In this document: piece by piece, positions 36,806 through 47,528 of the stretch
How the letters are laid out: each line of letters starts with the position of its first letter
How positions within the stretch are numbered: position 1 is the stretch's first letter
Source of the DNA: Tetradesmus obliquus
Lineage: Eukaryota > Chlorophyta > Chlorophyceae > Sphaeropleales > Scenedesmaceae
NCBI GenBank assembly: GCA_030272155.1
Contig: CP126193.1
Coordinates: 4,216,001 to 4,280,000, forward strand
DNA: 64,000 bases
Direction of reading: 5' to 3'
Position numbers and translations under genes: made by a program
The notes under the pieces: generated by a model
The model's input: only the letters and a program-made list of their open reading frames with translations
Told to the model about the DNA's origin: nothing
Databases searched by the model: none

Positions 36806-37998
36806 CCCCAGTACCCGCCTACAGCGCGCCATAATGGTGGCAGTCCTGCCAAACTATGGCGTGACTCCTGCGGTTTGCGATGATAACACATTCAAGCTCA
36901 ACTGATTTGAAGTGGAATGCAATCAATGTGTGACAAGTGTGTGCTAGAAGCATGTGTGTGCACTGCAGCCTGTTGCTCTGCTGTCCAATGCTTGCATGCG
37001 TGCCTTTCCAGGGAGAGGGCAATGTTTCTTGGCTTGAATGTTTCCTGTCTGCTGCTGGTGGTGTAGGGTTGTGGCGTGGATATGTCACCTGAGGGTTTTG
37101 CAGCTGATAACGGCAATGGCAACAGCTGGGGAACAAAACCAGCGGCAAGCGTGGGGTTTGGCTGGCACCAGACCCCCTCACATTGTGCCTGTCTTGAACT
37201 CCTACTTAATTCCAGGTAAATTACGGGGGTGTCCAGTGCGCGCGTGCGCAGCCATCATCATCAACCTTTGTTTTCCCTTCGCCGTGGATGGGCTGGTGCC
37301 CCTGAAGCTCATTCATAAACTCTCGTGCGTACAACGTGTTTACTGTGCATGCATTGTCACATGCAGTGGGTGTTTCCAGCAGAGCTTGCGCGCGGGGGAG
37401 TGGTGGCCTGTGGGACTTACTGTGCATGCATGTAGTGCTGTGTCCTTTCACAGAAGCATGCTTGCACATTCACCTAAAAAAAGCATACGACTTGCATTGG
37501 CATCCTTTCAATAGAGGCACAAGTTACCATGTGTGTTGCCAGGAGAGCATGAAGCATAAGCCATAGCATCAACGCCATCGGCCCTGGCATCCTATCAGTA
37601 GTTTTTACACTACTCCAAACATACTATGGTGTTGATAAGCCCAGTAATCACTGCATGGTGATGTGCGCTTCTGTGTACAGCTCTGGCTTGTTAAGAATTG
37701 AGCAGTGGTGGTGGCCGCATGTACACTGCAGCAGCAGCAGCAGCGGCAACAGCAGCAGCAGCAGTGGGTGGTTACGGGGGATGCTGCTTGGCACAGTGTG
37801 GGCTGTTGGTGCTTGATGTGATCCCAATTCTGCTTGATTTTCGACTGCTGTTGGTACAGGATGAAGCTTGGCACAGTGCTGGTGCTGATGATGGTTGTTA
37901 CGCGGATGCTGCATGGCACGGTGTGGTGTTTTGGCGCTTGATTTGACCCCGATTCTGCTGGATTTGCTGTTGGCACACAATGCAGCTTGGCACAGTGC
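36806..37998. other. Gene-poor stretch
   Basis: No gene supported. The right part (37771 onward) holds a ~125-bp imperfect tandem repeat. Confidence 0.4.
37771..37998 (+). repeat. ~125-bp imperfect tandem repeat
   Basis: Two units start at about 37771 and 37896 with GTTAC-GG-GATGCTGC-TGGCAC, each followed by a CCC-ATTCTGCT-GATTT segment and a CAGCTTGGCACAGTGC-like end. The last unit runs into the Gln-rich frame at 37999. Confidence 0.75.
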
Positions 37999-38391
37999 AT
38001 GTTTGACCCGTCAGCGCTGTTCCGTCAGCAGCAGCAGCAACAGATGGTGCAGCGCGTGCAGCAGCAGATAGTGCAGGGCGTGCAGCAGCAGGTTACGCAG
38101 AGCCTGCAACAGCAGCAGCAGCAGCAGCAGTACCACCAGCTGCAGCGCCAGTATGTCGTGCTGCAGAGCCAGTATGCAGCAGCGCAGGACGAGCTCAGGC
38201 AGTACAAAACACAGTGTTGCAATCTGCAGAAGTCATGCGACGGTCTGCACAACACGTGTGACGGTCTGCAGAGCAAGTGTGAGTTACAAGGGGGCATCCC
38301 AGCATCCACCTGCTGTGCTTATCGCCGGCAGGGCAGAGCAGCAGCTGGGGCAGCTAGTAGGTTCCTGTTTGGAGAGGTCAGCTTGCTGTGA
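37999..38391 (+). CDS. Possible Gln-rich coiled-coil protein or fragment
   Basis: ATG-started frame of 130 codons. The first ~75 residues are Gln-rich with heptad-like spacing (MVQRVQQQIVQGVQQQV, then YHQLQRQYVVLQSQYAAA), followed by a small repeat, LQKSCDGLHNTCDGLQSKC. A GT donor at about 38280 suggests a following exon, but none was found. It may be a real short gene, a broken gene or a chance reading of CAG repeats. Confidence 0.3.
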   Translation: MFDPSALFRQQQQQQMVQRVQQQIVQGVQQQVTQSLQQQQQQQQYHQLQRQYVVLQSQYAAAQDELRQYKTQCCNLQKSCDGLHNTCDGLQSKCELQGGIPASTCCAYRRQGRAAAGAASRFLFGEVSLL

Positions 38392-38495
38392 TGTGGCATT
38401 GCTGCAATGCAGTCCTGCAATGTATGGTGTGAGATTAGCATGCTCTTGTGTGTTTTTGCGTATGTGCAGTTTTGTTGTGATACGCAGGAAATATG

Positions 38496-38970
38496 CCAGC
38501 AGCCCTCAGGCTGGCTGCCGTGCAGCGCCGTTGCAATTCTTGTTGACTGTGCCGACAGCCCTCAGGCTTGCTGCTGTGCCGCTCGTGATTTGCATTGACT
38601 GTGCCGGCAGCCCTCAGGCTTGCTGCCGTGCCGCTCGTGATTTGCATCGACTGTGCTGGCAGCCCTCAGGCTTGCTGCCGTGCCGCTCGTGATTTGCATC
38701 GACTGTGCCGGCAGCCCTCAGGCTTGCTGCCGTGCCGCTCGTGATTTGCATCGACTGTGCCGGCAGCCCTCAGGCTTGCTGCCGTGCTGCTAGTTATATG
38801 CATTGACTGTGCCGGCAGCCCTCAGGCTTGCTGCCGTGCCGCTCGTGATTTGCAGCGACTGTGCCGGCAGCCCTCAGGCGTGCTGCCGTGCTGCTTGTAA
38901 TACTTGTCGACTTTGCCAGCAGCCTATCGGCTTGCTGCCGTGCAGCTGGTAGTATCTGTTGCGCGCCAAG
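38496..38970. repeat. 52-bp minisatellite, nine units
   Basis: Units aligned at 38498, 38554, 38606, 38658, 38710, 38762, 38814, 38866 and 38918: exactly 52 bp apart except the first (56). Each contains GGCAGCCCTCAGGCTTGCTGCC, whose ends GGCAGC and GCTGCC are complementary, so every unit can form a hairpin with a 10-nt loop. Outer units are more diverged. Non-coding. Confidence 0.95.
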
Positions 38971-39381
38971 GTGCTGTGCACCCAATCCACATTCTTATGT
39001 TGTTCAGTGTGTGTGTGGCTGGTGATCCTGTCACGACTGCTTCAGTCATGTGTGAGTATGCGGCTGCGTGCATGCAGCAGGATGGTTTGTACAGTATTCT
39101 TGTTTGCTCTGGACAGTGCTGGTGTGACCAGTAAACAACCACACACTCTGGAGTGTGGCTTCATCGTGTGATGTTTGTTGGGGGGTTGCAGGAGTCCTGC
39201 CAGCTGGCAGTCAGCTTATTAGTGGCACAGGTTGCCCTGACAGCAGGATGTGAGCCAGAGCCTGGTCACTGTCTGTTGGAAAGATGTTACAGCATCGTAG
39301 TACTTGTCCTAAAGCAGCAGTCCAGCGTCTCAGCTGGTGCTGTCCTGCATGCTTCCGCGCTGTTTCAACAAGCGCTGATAA

Positions 39382-39469
39382 GTTACGTCAGCTGACGTAA
39401 CCAATCAGCTCCTTGTCCAATCAGCTCTAGATTGTCTGCTGACTCAGCAGACGGTGCTCTGAGCACCGT
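39382..39469. repeat. Cluster of three perfect palindromes
   Basis: 39382-39401 is a 20-bp perfect palindrome (arm GTTACGTCAG). 39434-39452 is a 19-bp perfect inverted repeat (arm GTCTGCTGA). 39451-39469 is another (arm ACGGTGCTC), overlapping the previous by 2 bp. A CCAATCAGCTC direct repeat lies between the first and second. No gene overlaps. Confidence 0.95.
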
Positions 39470-39780
39470 TGTGCTCAGCATTTGTGCTCAGCCGTTCGGT
39501 TGTGTGCTAAGGTTGACCGGCTGACTGTGTCGAACAACTGGCAGCTACGTCTGGTCTTTGCACGCAGGTTTGGTGCGCGTGCTAAAGTGAGTACGGCTGG
39601 AGATACTGTAACATCGTACCTGTCCCAAACAAAAAATCGTTCCTGTATACATTGTGCCTGGTCATTCGTCAGCGGCACAAGTGTGTTTGCCTGCAACTCT
39701 TCATACATATCAACATGCTTGCATGCTACATGAAAACTCTCTGTCAACAACAGCAACTCTCAATACTTCATACAAGTGCT

Positions 39781-39960
39781 TGGTGGTTTGGTTGGCGGGC
39801 CTGCCAGGCAGTGCCATGCCAGTCGGGATTGCCCAACAACACGCCAGCACCTGGGGCAGCTGCTACAGCCATCTGCTAGCATCACGATAGATTCCCTTGA
39901 AACGGCGCAGAACCTGTTCAACAAATGCTGCAATTGCTGATGATGTGTGGAGCAACCAGC
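39781..39960 (+). repeat. ~200-bp dispersed repeat, copy 2
   Basis: Matches 35490-35690 with scattered substitutions and a short indel near the right end. Non-coding. Confidence 0.8.
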
Positions 39961-40153
39961 CCCCAAACATTATAAGTGTCAGTGTGTCCTGCTACAGCCT
40001 GGCACAGAGCTACAGCCACAAGGGTTTGCCAGCAGAGCAGATACCAAGCACGGTTAGGGTGCTCAAAGGTGGACGGCTGAAGACCGCGCAATTGCAGCGC
40101 GTTAGGACGTCTTACCTTTTAGGGACTGAAGGTGTCTTGCTTTGGCAGCTGCA

Positions 40154-41977
40154 ATGCACTCATCTTTCTCTAGCCTGGTCAAGGCCAGCCCTTCCACCTG
40201 CAATTGCCGGGTACCAACTACTAAAAGCACAACAAATTCTGCTGCCAGGATGGTGTCTGGAGGGCGGAGCAGGAGCGGACGGCTTTCACTGAATGCAGTG
40301 GCGCAGGCAGAGCGCATGCTCAAGAGCGTGTCTGCAGAAAATCTCAGCGACGTGGAAATCAAGAAGCTGCTGCAGAGGCCTAGGATCGACTTCACCTCCA
40401 TCCTCGGCACGGTGGGTGAACTTGCAGCAGCAGCAGCAACAGCACCAGCAGCAGGACGACTGTCACAGCCACTAGTCGTGTCTGGATTACAGTCAAACGC
40501 AGCTTCACCAGCATCAGCAAAGCATCAGCAAGTAAGTGTCGGACTCTTCTCAATTTTCCACTGACGGGCAGCAGATGCAGCAGACAAATTGCCTGCAGCA
40601 GAACATCACAGACTCTGGACTGGTGTCGCCATTGCCAGCTGAACTGGTGAGTGTGCCGCCATTGCAAAATGCCAACACACAACCATGCACATGTTGCCCA
40701 CAGGTCGGTCCCATCGTGGAGCAAGTCAGGCAGGAGGGAGATGCAGCAGTGCGGCAGTTCACTGAGCGCTTTGACAAAGTGAAGCTGGACGACATCTGCG
40801 TGGCCACCCAAGTGAGCTCAAGGCAGCAAGCTTGCAGTTGCTCGTGCTACAAAATGGGCACGTGCTTTTGATGCTAGGCATGAGTGACAGCAGCGCCAGC
40901 ATGCAAGGGGCATGTCTAATGCTACAACTGCCACTACTCTTGGCCGCTCAGCACTCTCTATGTCATGTGTCATGTGCAGCAGCTTGCGCATGTGCAGCAG
41001 CAACATGCCGACATGGCCTGCTGTGCTGCTGCAGGACTTGCCGTGGCCGGTGCTGCCGGAGGAGGTGTTCCGCGCCTTTCCGTGCTGCCTAATCCAACAA
41101 GTATAAACACATGCTTGCGTCACATTGTGTGTCCTGCAGGACCTGCCGTGGCCAGTGCTGCCGGAGGAGGTGTCCCGCGCGTTTGATGTGGCGTACGCCA
41201 ACATCACCGCCTTCCATGAGGCGCAGCGCGGCGCAGACCTGGCAGTGGAGACCATGCCGGGCGTGACATGCCGCCGCGTGACACGACCCATCAACGCAGT
41301 CGGTGCGTGCTGCGCAGAGTTAGCAGCGGTTGGGGCCAGCTATTGCGGCGGCGGCAGCAGCAGCAGCAGCAGTAAAGGCCAGCCGTCGTGGCTGCAGCAT
41401 CCGCAGCGGCGTTGTTGTAGCACATGCACCGGCCCATCAACGCAGTCGGTGCGTGGCTGTATGGCTGGTGCTGCGGGCAGACGCAGCCAGCCGTTGCAGT
41501 GGCAGCAGCGCACGAAGCAGCAGCGGGGAGCAGCTACAGATGCTGGCGTTTGTGGTGTGGCATGCGTTGATGTGTGGCACAGGTTGCAAAGTCCAACCTT
41601 GGTGCAGTACCAGCAGCTGTTGAGCCGTAACAGAAAGTAGGAGCAGGCAAGCTGAACGTGTCTCCGTGCCAAAGCGCGTGCTGAGCTGCGGTTGCTGCCT
41701 GCTGCTGTCTCTGCTGCAGGGGTGTATGTGCCTGGTGGCACTGCCGTGCTTCCCAGCAGTGCACTGATGCTGGCAGTGCCTGCGCAGATCGCAGGCTGTG
41801 GCACAGTGGTTTTGGCCACGCCGCCCCGCCCTGATGGCAGCATCACGCCTGAGGTGCTGTACTGCGCCAAGAAGGCGGGGGTGACACACATCTTGAAGGC
41901 GGGTGGTGCGCAGGCAGTGGCGGCCATGGCTTGGGGCACGCAGACCTGCCCAAAGGTGAGGCTCGTGTGCCAGCCAT

Positions 41978-42043
<66 letters not shown>

Positions 42044-42439
42044 GGCAGCTTATGTGCCCGCATGTTGATTCATTTTGTAGCTGAATATGCAGTGCTGCCA
42101 ATCAGGCACTGCACACCAGCCACACATGGTTGTTGCTTGGAGGTGCTGCCTGCATGTCTCAGTTGGTGTGTGAACACATGCCCTTGGTAGTAATAGTCAT
42201 ATAATCATTAATAAGCCCTTGGTAGTGGTTAAATCCTAAAGAAAATTGAGCATTGCTGCCTCCTTGCGCTGCTTGCCACCACTGCTGCTGCTGCTGCCGC
42301 TGGCCAGGTGGACAAGATCTTTGGCCCCGGCAACCAGTACGTGACAGCCGCCAAGATGCTGCTGACCAACAGCGAGGCCATGATCTCCATCGACATGCCT
42401 GCGGGGCCCAGCGAGGTGCTGGTCATCGCAGGTAGGGGA

Positions 42440-42481
<42 letters not shown>

Positions 42482-43720
42482 CAATTCAACTTTTACAGCA
42501 CGCAAAAGGCATTGCAGATTCACTGAACTGCTGCCTCTCTAACCCTTGTGTCAAGAGATGCTTGCTTGCTGCTGCTGCTGCTGCTGTGCAGACGAGGGCG
42601 CCAACCCCGGTCACGTGGCCGCCGACCTGCTGTCTCAGGCCGAGCACGGCCCTGACAGCCAGGTGGTGCTGCTGGCACTGCCAGGGGTGGACCTGGACGC
42701 GGTGCAGCACGCGGTGCAGAAGCAGTGCGACGAGCTGCCTCGCAATGAGACGGCACGCAAGGCGCTGTCACACAGCTGCGTAGTGCAGGTGGGGTGCAGG
42801 GGAAGTGCGGCTGCATGGCTGGCTGCTGCTGGCGCAGCAGCTGTCAACCAGCTGTTGGTGTGCATCTTCCGTGGTGCTGCGGCTGGTGCTGCATCGGCGA
42901 CAGCATGGCGTGCTAAAGCAGGGCATGGCATAACAGATGCGTATGTTTTACAACACGTCATGTGGCTGTTGCTGTTGCTGCTGCCGGCAGGTGCGTGACC
43001 GTGAGGAGGCTGCGCGCATCAGCAACAGCTACGCGCCCGAGCACCTCATCATCAACGTGGATGACCCTGAGAGCTGGCTGCCGCTGCTGGACAATGCTGG
43101 CAGCATCTTCATGGGACGGTGAGTGCGAATGCTGCTTTGCCTTGGTGACGGCTGGCAATGACCCGACAATGGCTTTAAATTATCAGTTGATAAATATATT
43201 GTGCATAGCCCGTCGTATGGACGTCAACAGCAACGAATTCGGCAATGTTGCCAATTGGACGCTGTGTAGTCCAAGGCAGAGGTGCATTGCAGCCGGCTGG
43301 TCACAGCAGCACCAGGCTGCGCATTCTTTGCATGTGGCAGATGAACAAGAGATGGGACACACACCACACTGACACCAGCCCAAATCTGCTGCCACTTCAA
43401 GCGCGCCTGAGTCTGACGACAGTGCTATCTACCTTGCCTTGCCCCCTGCCCTGCTTCTGGCCTCGCCTCGCATGTGCAGGTGGACGCCTGAGAGCGTGGG
43501 CGACTACGCCAGCGGCACCAACCATGTGCTGCCCACGTACGGCTACGCGCGCATGTACAGCGGTGTGAGCCTGGACAGCTTCACCAAGAAGATGACAGTG
43601 CAGAGCCTGAGCTGGGAGGGGCTGCAGGTGCTGGGGCCCCACGTGGCTAAGATGGCGGAGGTCGAGGGGCTGGAGGCGCACAGACGAGCAGTGACGCTGA
43701 GGCTGGAGCAGAGCAGCTGA
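40154..43720 (+). CDS. HDH: Histidinol dehydrogenase, plastid
   Basis: Last two steps of histidine synthesis: histidinol to histidine with NAD and zinc. Eight-exon model: 40154-40411, 40704-40811, 41140-41302, 41720-41955, 42308-42431, 42592-42788, 42991-43118, 43480-43720; about 484 residues, all joints GT-AG and in phase. A ~60-residue Ser/Arg-rich leader suggests plastid import. Conserved blocks: [40 protein letters not shown] equivalent, [82 protein letters not shown] and [13 protein letters not shown]. Introns carry CAG and CTG runs, and intron copies of both ends of exon 3 are present. A TGTAA signal follows the stop by about 90 nt. Confidence 0.97.
41031..41100 (+). repeat. Duplicated exon-3 start in HDH intron 2, possible cassette exon
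   Basis: 41031-41080 matches 41136-41185 (acceptor plus exon 3 start) with about four differences. The copy 41035-41100 is preceded by AG and followed by GTATAA, is 66 nt long, in phase 0 at both ends and stop-free. Confidence 0.7.
41433..41455 (+). repeat. Exact 23-bp copy of the HDH exon 3 end and donor, in intron 3
   Basis: Identical to 41287-41309, which spans the last 16 nt of exon 3 and the GTGCGTG donor, giving a decoy donor 146 nt downstream. Confidence 0.9.
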
Positions 43721-44108
43721 GGGCGGGGCTGGGGAGTGATGGGGTAGAGGGTTGTGGTTGTTCCGGGTGTGAAGAGTGATTCGCGATAGTGAGGGAACTT
43801 AGAAGGCTGTAAAGGTGTAGATGCGTGATCGACATGCGTTGAGTTGTTTGTTTTGAGTTCTTGCTCGTGCTTGAACGCGTGATTTGCTCATGTACAGGCG
43901 TCATCCCTCACCTGCGTCACCTCCTTTGGACTGAGCAGAGGATCGGCATCATCAGATAAGCCAGCGCAGACCGTTCACCACCAGCGGCTTGTAAAGAAGC
44001 ACCAGTTTTTGAAGCGCTTGCTTGCATAGCAGTCATGTTTTCGGAGCTTGATCAAGGCTTCGAATCTCGTAACTAGCTCGCTGCCTGTTCTCGGCGCATA
44101 TCTGCGTG
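43721..44108. other. Intergenic between HDH and the NifS-like gene
   Basis: HDH 3' UTR with TGTAA, then presumably the promoter of the next gene. No gene seen. Confidence 0.5.
43808..43812 (+). terminator. TGTAA poly(A) signal
   Basis: TGTAA about 90 nt after the HDH stop codon, at the spacing expected for green algae. Confidence 0.6.
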
Positions 44109-45834
44109 ATGCAGCACTCTCTTCCCTACACAAGCAATAGTTCATTAGCACGTACGCGTATAGGTGCTCAGCAGAAACTCAGCAAAACAGTTGCTGCTGC
44201 TGTGTGCCGACCCCAGCCAGCACTCAGCACGCATCACCTCAGGAAGAGACTCATGGAGCAGCAGCTAGTGCAGCAGCTGCCCAGCACTGGTGTTGGAAGC
44301 AAGCTGCCTCACCTTGCTGAGTGTGTTTATCTAGGTGGGTGCATGGCCACACTGCACTGCAGCTGTACAGCAGCGCTCTCAGGACTGGAGCACGCACCAC
44401 TCACCCACATGCAGCCAGCAACTGATGCAGTGCCTGTCACGTTATTACTTTTTGTTCGTTGGTTGCAGACTACAATGCCACCACACCCATCTACCCGGAG
44501 GTGAGCGCCACAGTCCAGCACCACATGGGCTACAGCAGCAGCAGCAGCGGCAGTGCAACAAGACGCACCCCAGCTATCAGTATACATGCTATCTATGCCT
44601 GGTGTGGGTGTGGGTGCTGACCTTGAATCCACACATCCAGCAGGCATGAACAGTATGTTGGCCGCGCGACTGCCATAGGCAAGGTCTTGGCAGGTGGCGA
44701 TGCCCATTCATGGGTGCACACTGCGTGTGTTGTGTGGCTGCTGTCGCAGGTGTCAGAAGCCATGAAGCCTTACATCTACGAGCTGTTCGGGTGCGTTGGC
44801 AGCAGCAGCAGCACTGCACAAGCACATCGCAGATCCACTGGTACAGTCAATGCAGGCATGGTCATCATGTTACCATTGAGTTACAGCAACAGGCATCATC
44901 ACCATGCTTACACCAGCCAAGGTTCCGCAACATGCACGCCATGCAGGCATGTTGCTCTGCTGCTCAAGTGGCATCCACTGTACATCATGCGCACGCCTGC
45001 TTGCAGCTGTCATTCTATATGCTGCTTGCTTTGTGACAAAGCAGCTGATTTTGCTGGAGTTGTGCTGTTTGTCCTACAGGAACCCATCCAGTGTGCATGC
45101 GTACGGCCAACAGGTATGGCAGCAGCAGCAGCAGCAGCAGCGACTTGCCATGTGGCTGTAGCACTGTCAGCAGTTCGCACAAGCTTTGCTGTCAGGCAGC
45201 ATGCCAACAGCTAGGCTGCCTTGCAGCGGTGTCTTGGGGTTCACCCTTGAATGCGATGTTCAGGCAGCGTAATTTTCACTCTGCACACCAAAGCGAGGTA
45301 GAGCGACAGTTGGGCTGTTTGCAGGGCGGCTTGCAGGTGCAGCTTAGGCAGGACCAGATGCGTAAACACAGAGGCGGTATTGCGTGCCTGCAGCAGCGCA
45401 ACATGCACTGCTGACAACAAGCTTGTGCGCTTGCTTTTCCTGCGTGTCTGCGTGCAGACACGTGCAGCTGTGGACAAAGCAAGACAGCAGGTGGGGCTGG
45501 CCATCTTGTGCAACATGGCATTTGGTGTTTTGAAAGGGCTTGGCATGCTGCCAAGGAAACTTCAGGCGCCAAAACCAACCATGCACACAGCTGACATGGC
45601 AGCTGCGTTCTTGCAGCTCTGCATCTCCTCCTCTGCTTGCAGCTGCTGCTGTTACATGTCATGCTGTCCAGCCGCCAGCACGTTGCCTGAACGCACATTG
45701 TGCTGCTGCTGCTGCTGCTATTTCTGCTGCAGGTTGCTGGCCTGATCAACTGCAGCCCTGATGAGGTGGCCTTCACCTCCTGCGGCACTGAGAGCGACAA
45801 CTGGGCGCTGTGGGGCGCAGTCATGGCGCGCAGG

Positions 45835-45878
<44 letters not shown>

Positions 45879-47528
45879 CCAGCAGGGCCTGCCGCATGTT
45901 GTCACTTCACAGATAGAGCACCCGGCAGTGACGGCCTGCCTGCGCAGCATGGCTGAGCAGGTGAGCCGTGGCGGGGGCTTGTTCTTGGATTTTGAGTGCT
46001 GTTGGCCAAGCGTGCTGCTGTGTAGTGCTTGTGTGTGCTTGTGTGTTGGATGTTGCCGTTGATATAAGCTGGCTGTGGCGCTTGGCAACTTTTCAAGTTG
46101 TTCTTGTGCACACAGCAGTGTGCTTGATTTGTTGACGTGGTGCCAGGTCTGATCTCTCAGTGCCGTGTCTGATGACATGTCTGTGCTGCTGCTGCTGTTA
46201 CGTGCAGGGCCTATGCACCTTCACGGCAGTGCCTGTTGATTCACAGGGCCTCATCTCTGTCACCGATGTGGTATCTGCCCTCACACCCAACACAGTACTC
46301 GTCTCAATCATGCACAGCAACAACGAGGTCGGCTCGCTGCAGCCGGTTGCAGCCATTGCAGCAGCGGTGCGGCAGGCAGCGCCGGGCTGCCTGGTGCATA
46401 GTGATGCAGCGCAGAGCATGGGCAAGGTGGCTGTGGATGTGCAGCAGCTTGGGGTGGACCTGCTGACGCTGGTTGGGCACAAGTTTGGCGCGCCAAAGGG
46501 CGTGGCGGCGCTGTACATCAGGTGAGCGGAAGTTGAATGCGCTTGAGGTATGCGGCGCATAAGGTCGGGGTAAGGTACCTGGTACGCGTGTGTGTCACCG
46601 TCCTAGTGCTGTAGCCTCTGCACACCTGCACTGGTAGCTGTTATGCTGTTTTCTTATACTCCCTGTCCATGCCACTGCTGCTGCTGCTGCAGGCAAGGCG
46701 TGCAGCTGGCCAACCTGCTCAGCGGCGGCAGCCAGGAGCGCGGACGGCGCGGCGGCACAGAGAACGTGCTGCTGCTGGCCGGCCTGGGCGCTGCGGCTGA
46801 GCTGGCCCAGCTAGAAGCAGACGCCACAGCAGCACACATGCGCAGCATGCGGGACAGGCTAGCTGCAGGGCTGCTGGCCGCACTCCCGCAGCATTTGGTG
46901 CGCATCAATGGGCCGCAGGATTCGGCGCTGCAGCTGCCAAATACGCTGAGCATCAGTGTGAAAGGCTTGAGTGCGCCGAGTTTGCTGCAGATGCTTGCGC
47001 AGAAGCTGGCGGCATCTGCGGGCGCGGCGTGCCACAGCAGCCACGGGCCGGCGGTGTCGCCTGTGCTGCAGGTGCGTGGGAGGCGGCGATGACAGAAGGT
47101 GGCGGAGACACAGGCACAGGTTTTATCAGCATGTAGCTGCACCAGCCTGCTGGCAACAGCGATGCTATGCAGCTTTCTAGCATATGGCGGATGTGAAAGA
47201 GCACAATGCAGCTAAGTGCACATGCTTGGCAGCATGCCTGACATATCTACGACAGTCCATCTGGCACCAGCCGCGCCCCATATCTGCATTTCTGAGTTCT
47301 TGTTGCCGCTGTATGTTCATCCTTGTGTCTCCTTTTCTCTTGCAGGCGATGCGGCTGCACCCGGACTACGCAGTAGGCACGCTGCGGCTGTCCACTGGGC
47401 GCCACACCACAGCGGATGAGGTGGACAGGGCGGTGACGCTGATCGTGGGGGCAGCACGCAAGCAGGGGCTGGAGTTTGGCAGCAGCGGCAGCAGCAGCGA
47501 CACAGCAAATGGCACTGCAGCAGATTAG
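44109..47528 (+). CDS. SCLY: Selenocysteine-lyase / cysteine-desulfurase-like PLP enzyme (NifS family)
   Basis: Class-V aminotransferase fold that releases Se from selenocysteine or S from cysteine. Nine-exon model: 44109-44334, 44469-44500, 44750-44790, 45080-45113, 45458-45490, 45733-45960, 46208-46521, 46693-47071, 47346-47528; about 489 residues. Several exons are only 32-41 nt but all are GT-AG and in phase. Motifs: [56 protein letters not shown], the PLP lysine K290 in [19 protein letters not shown], and Cys416 in [12 protein letters not shown]. That GAACHS-HG signature and the following [10 protein letters not shown] resemble animal SCLY more than plastid NFS2; family knowledge, not a search. 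A ~60-residue basic leader from ATG 44109 suggests organelle import; ATG 44253 is an alternative start. A 13-Ser tract is encoded by AGC repeats in exon 6. Confidence 0.9.

Noticed and set aside
35350..39781. LTR retrotransposon bounded by the ~200-bp repeats
   Set aside because: No gag, protease, reverse transcriptase or integrase between the repeats, no clear TG-CA ends or primer-binding site.
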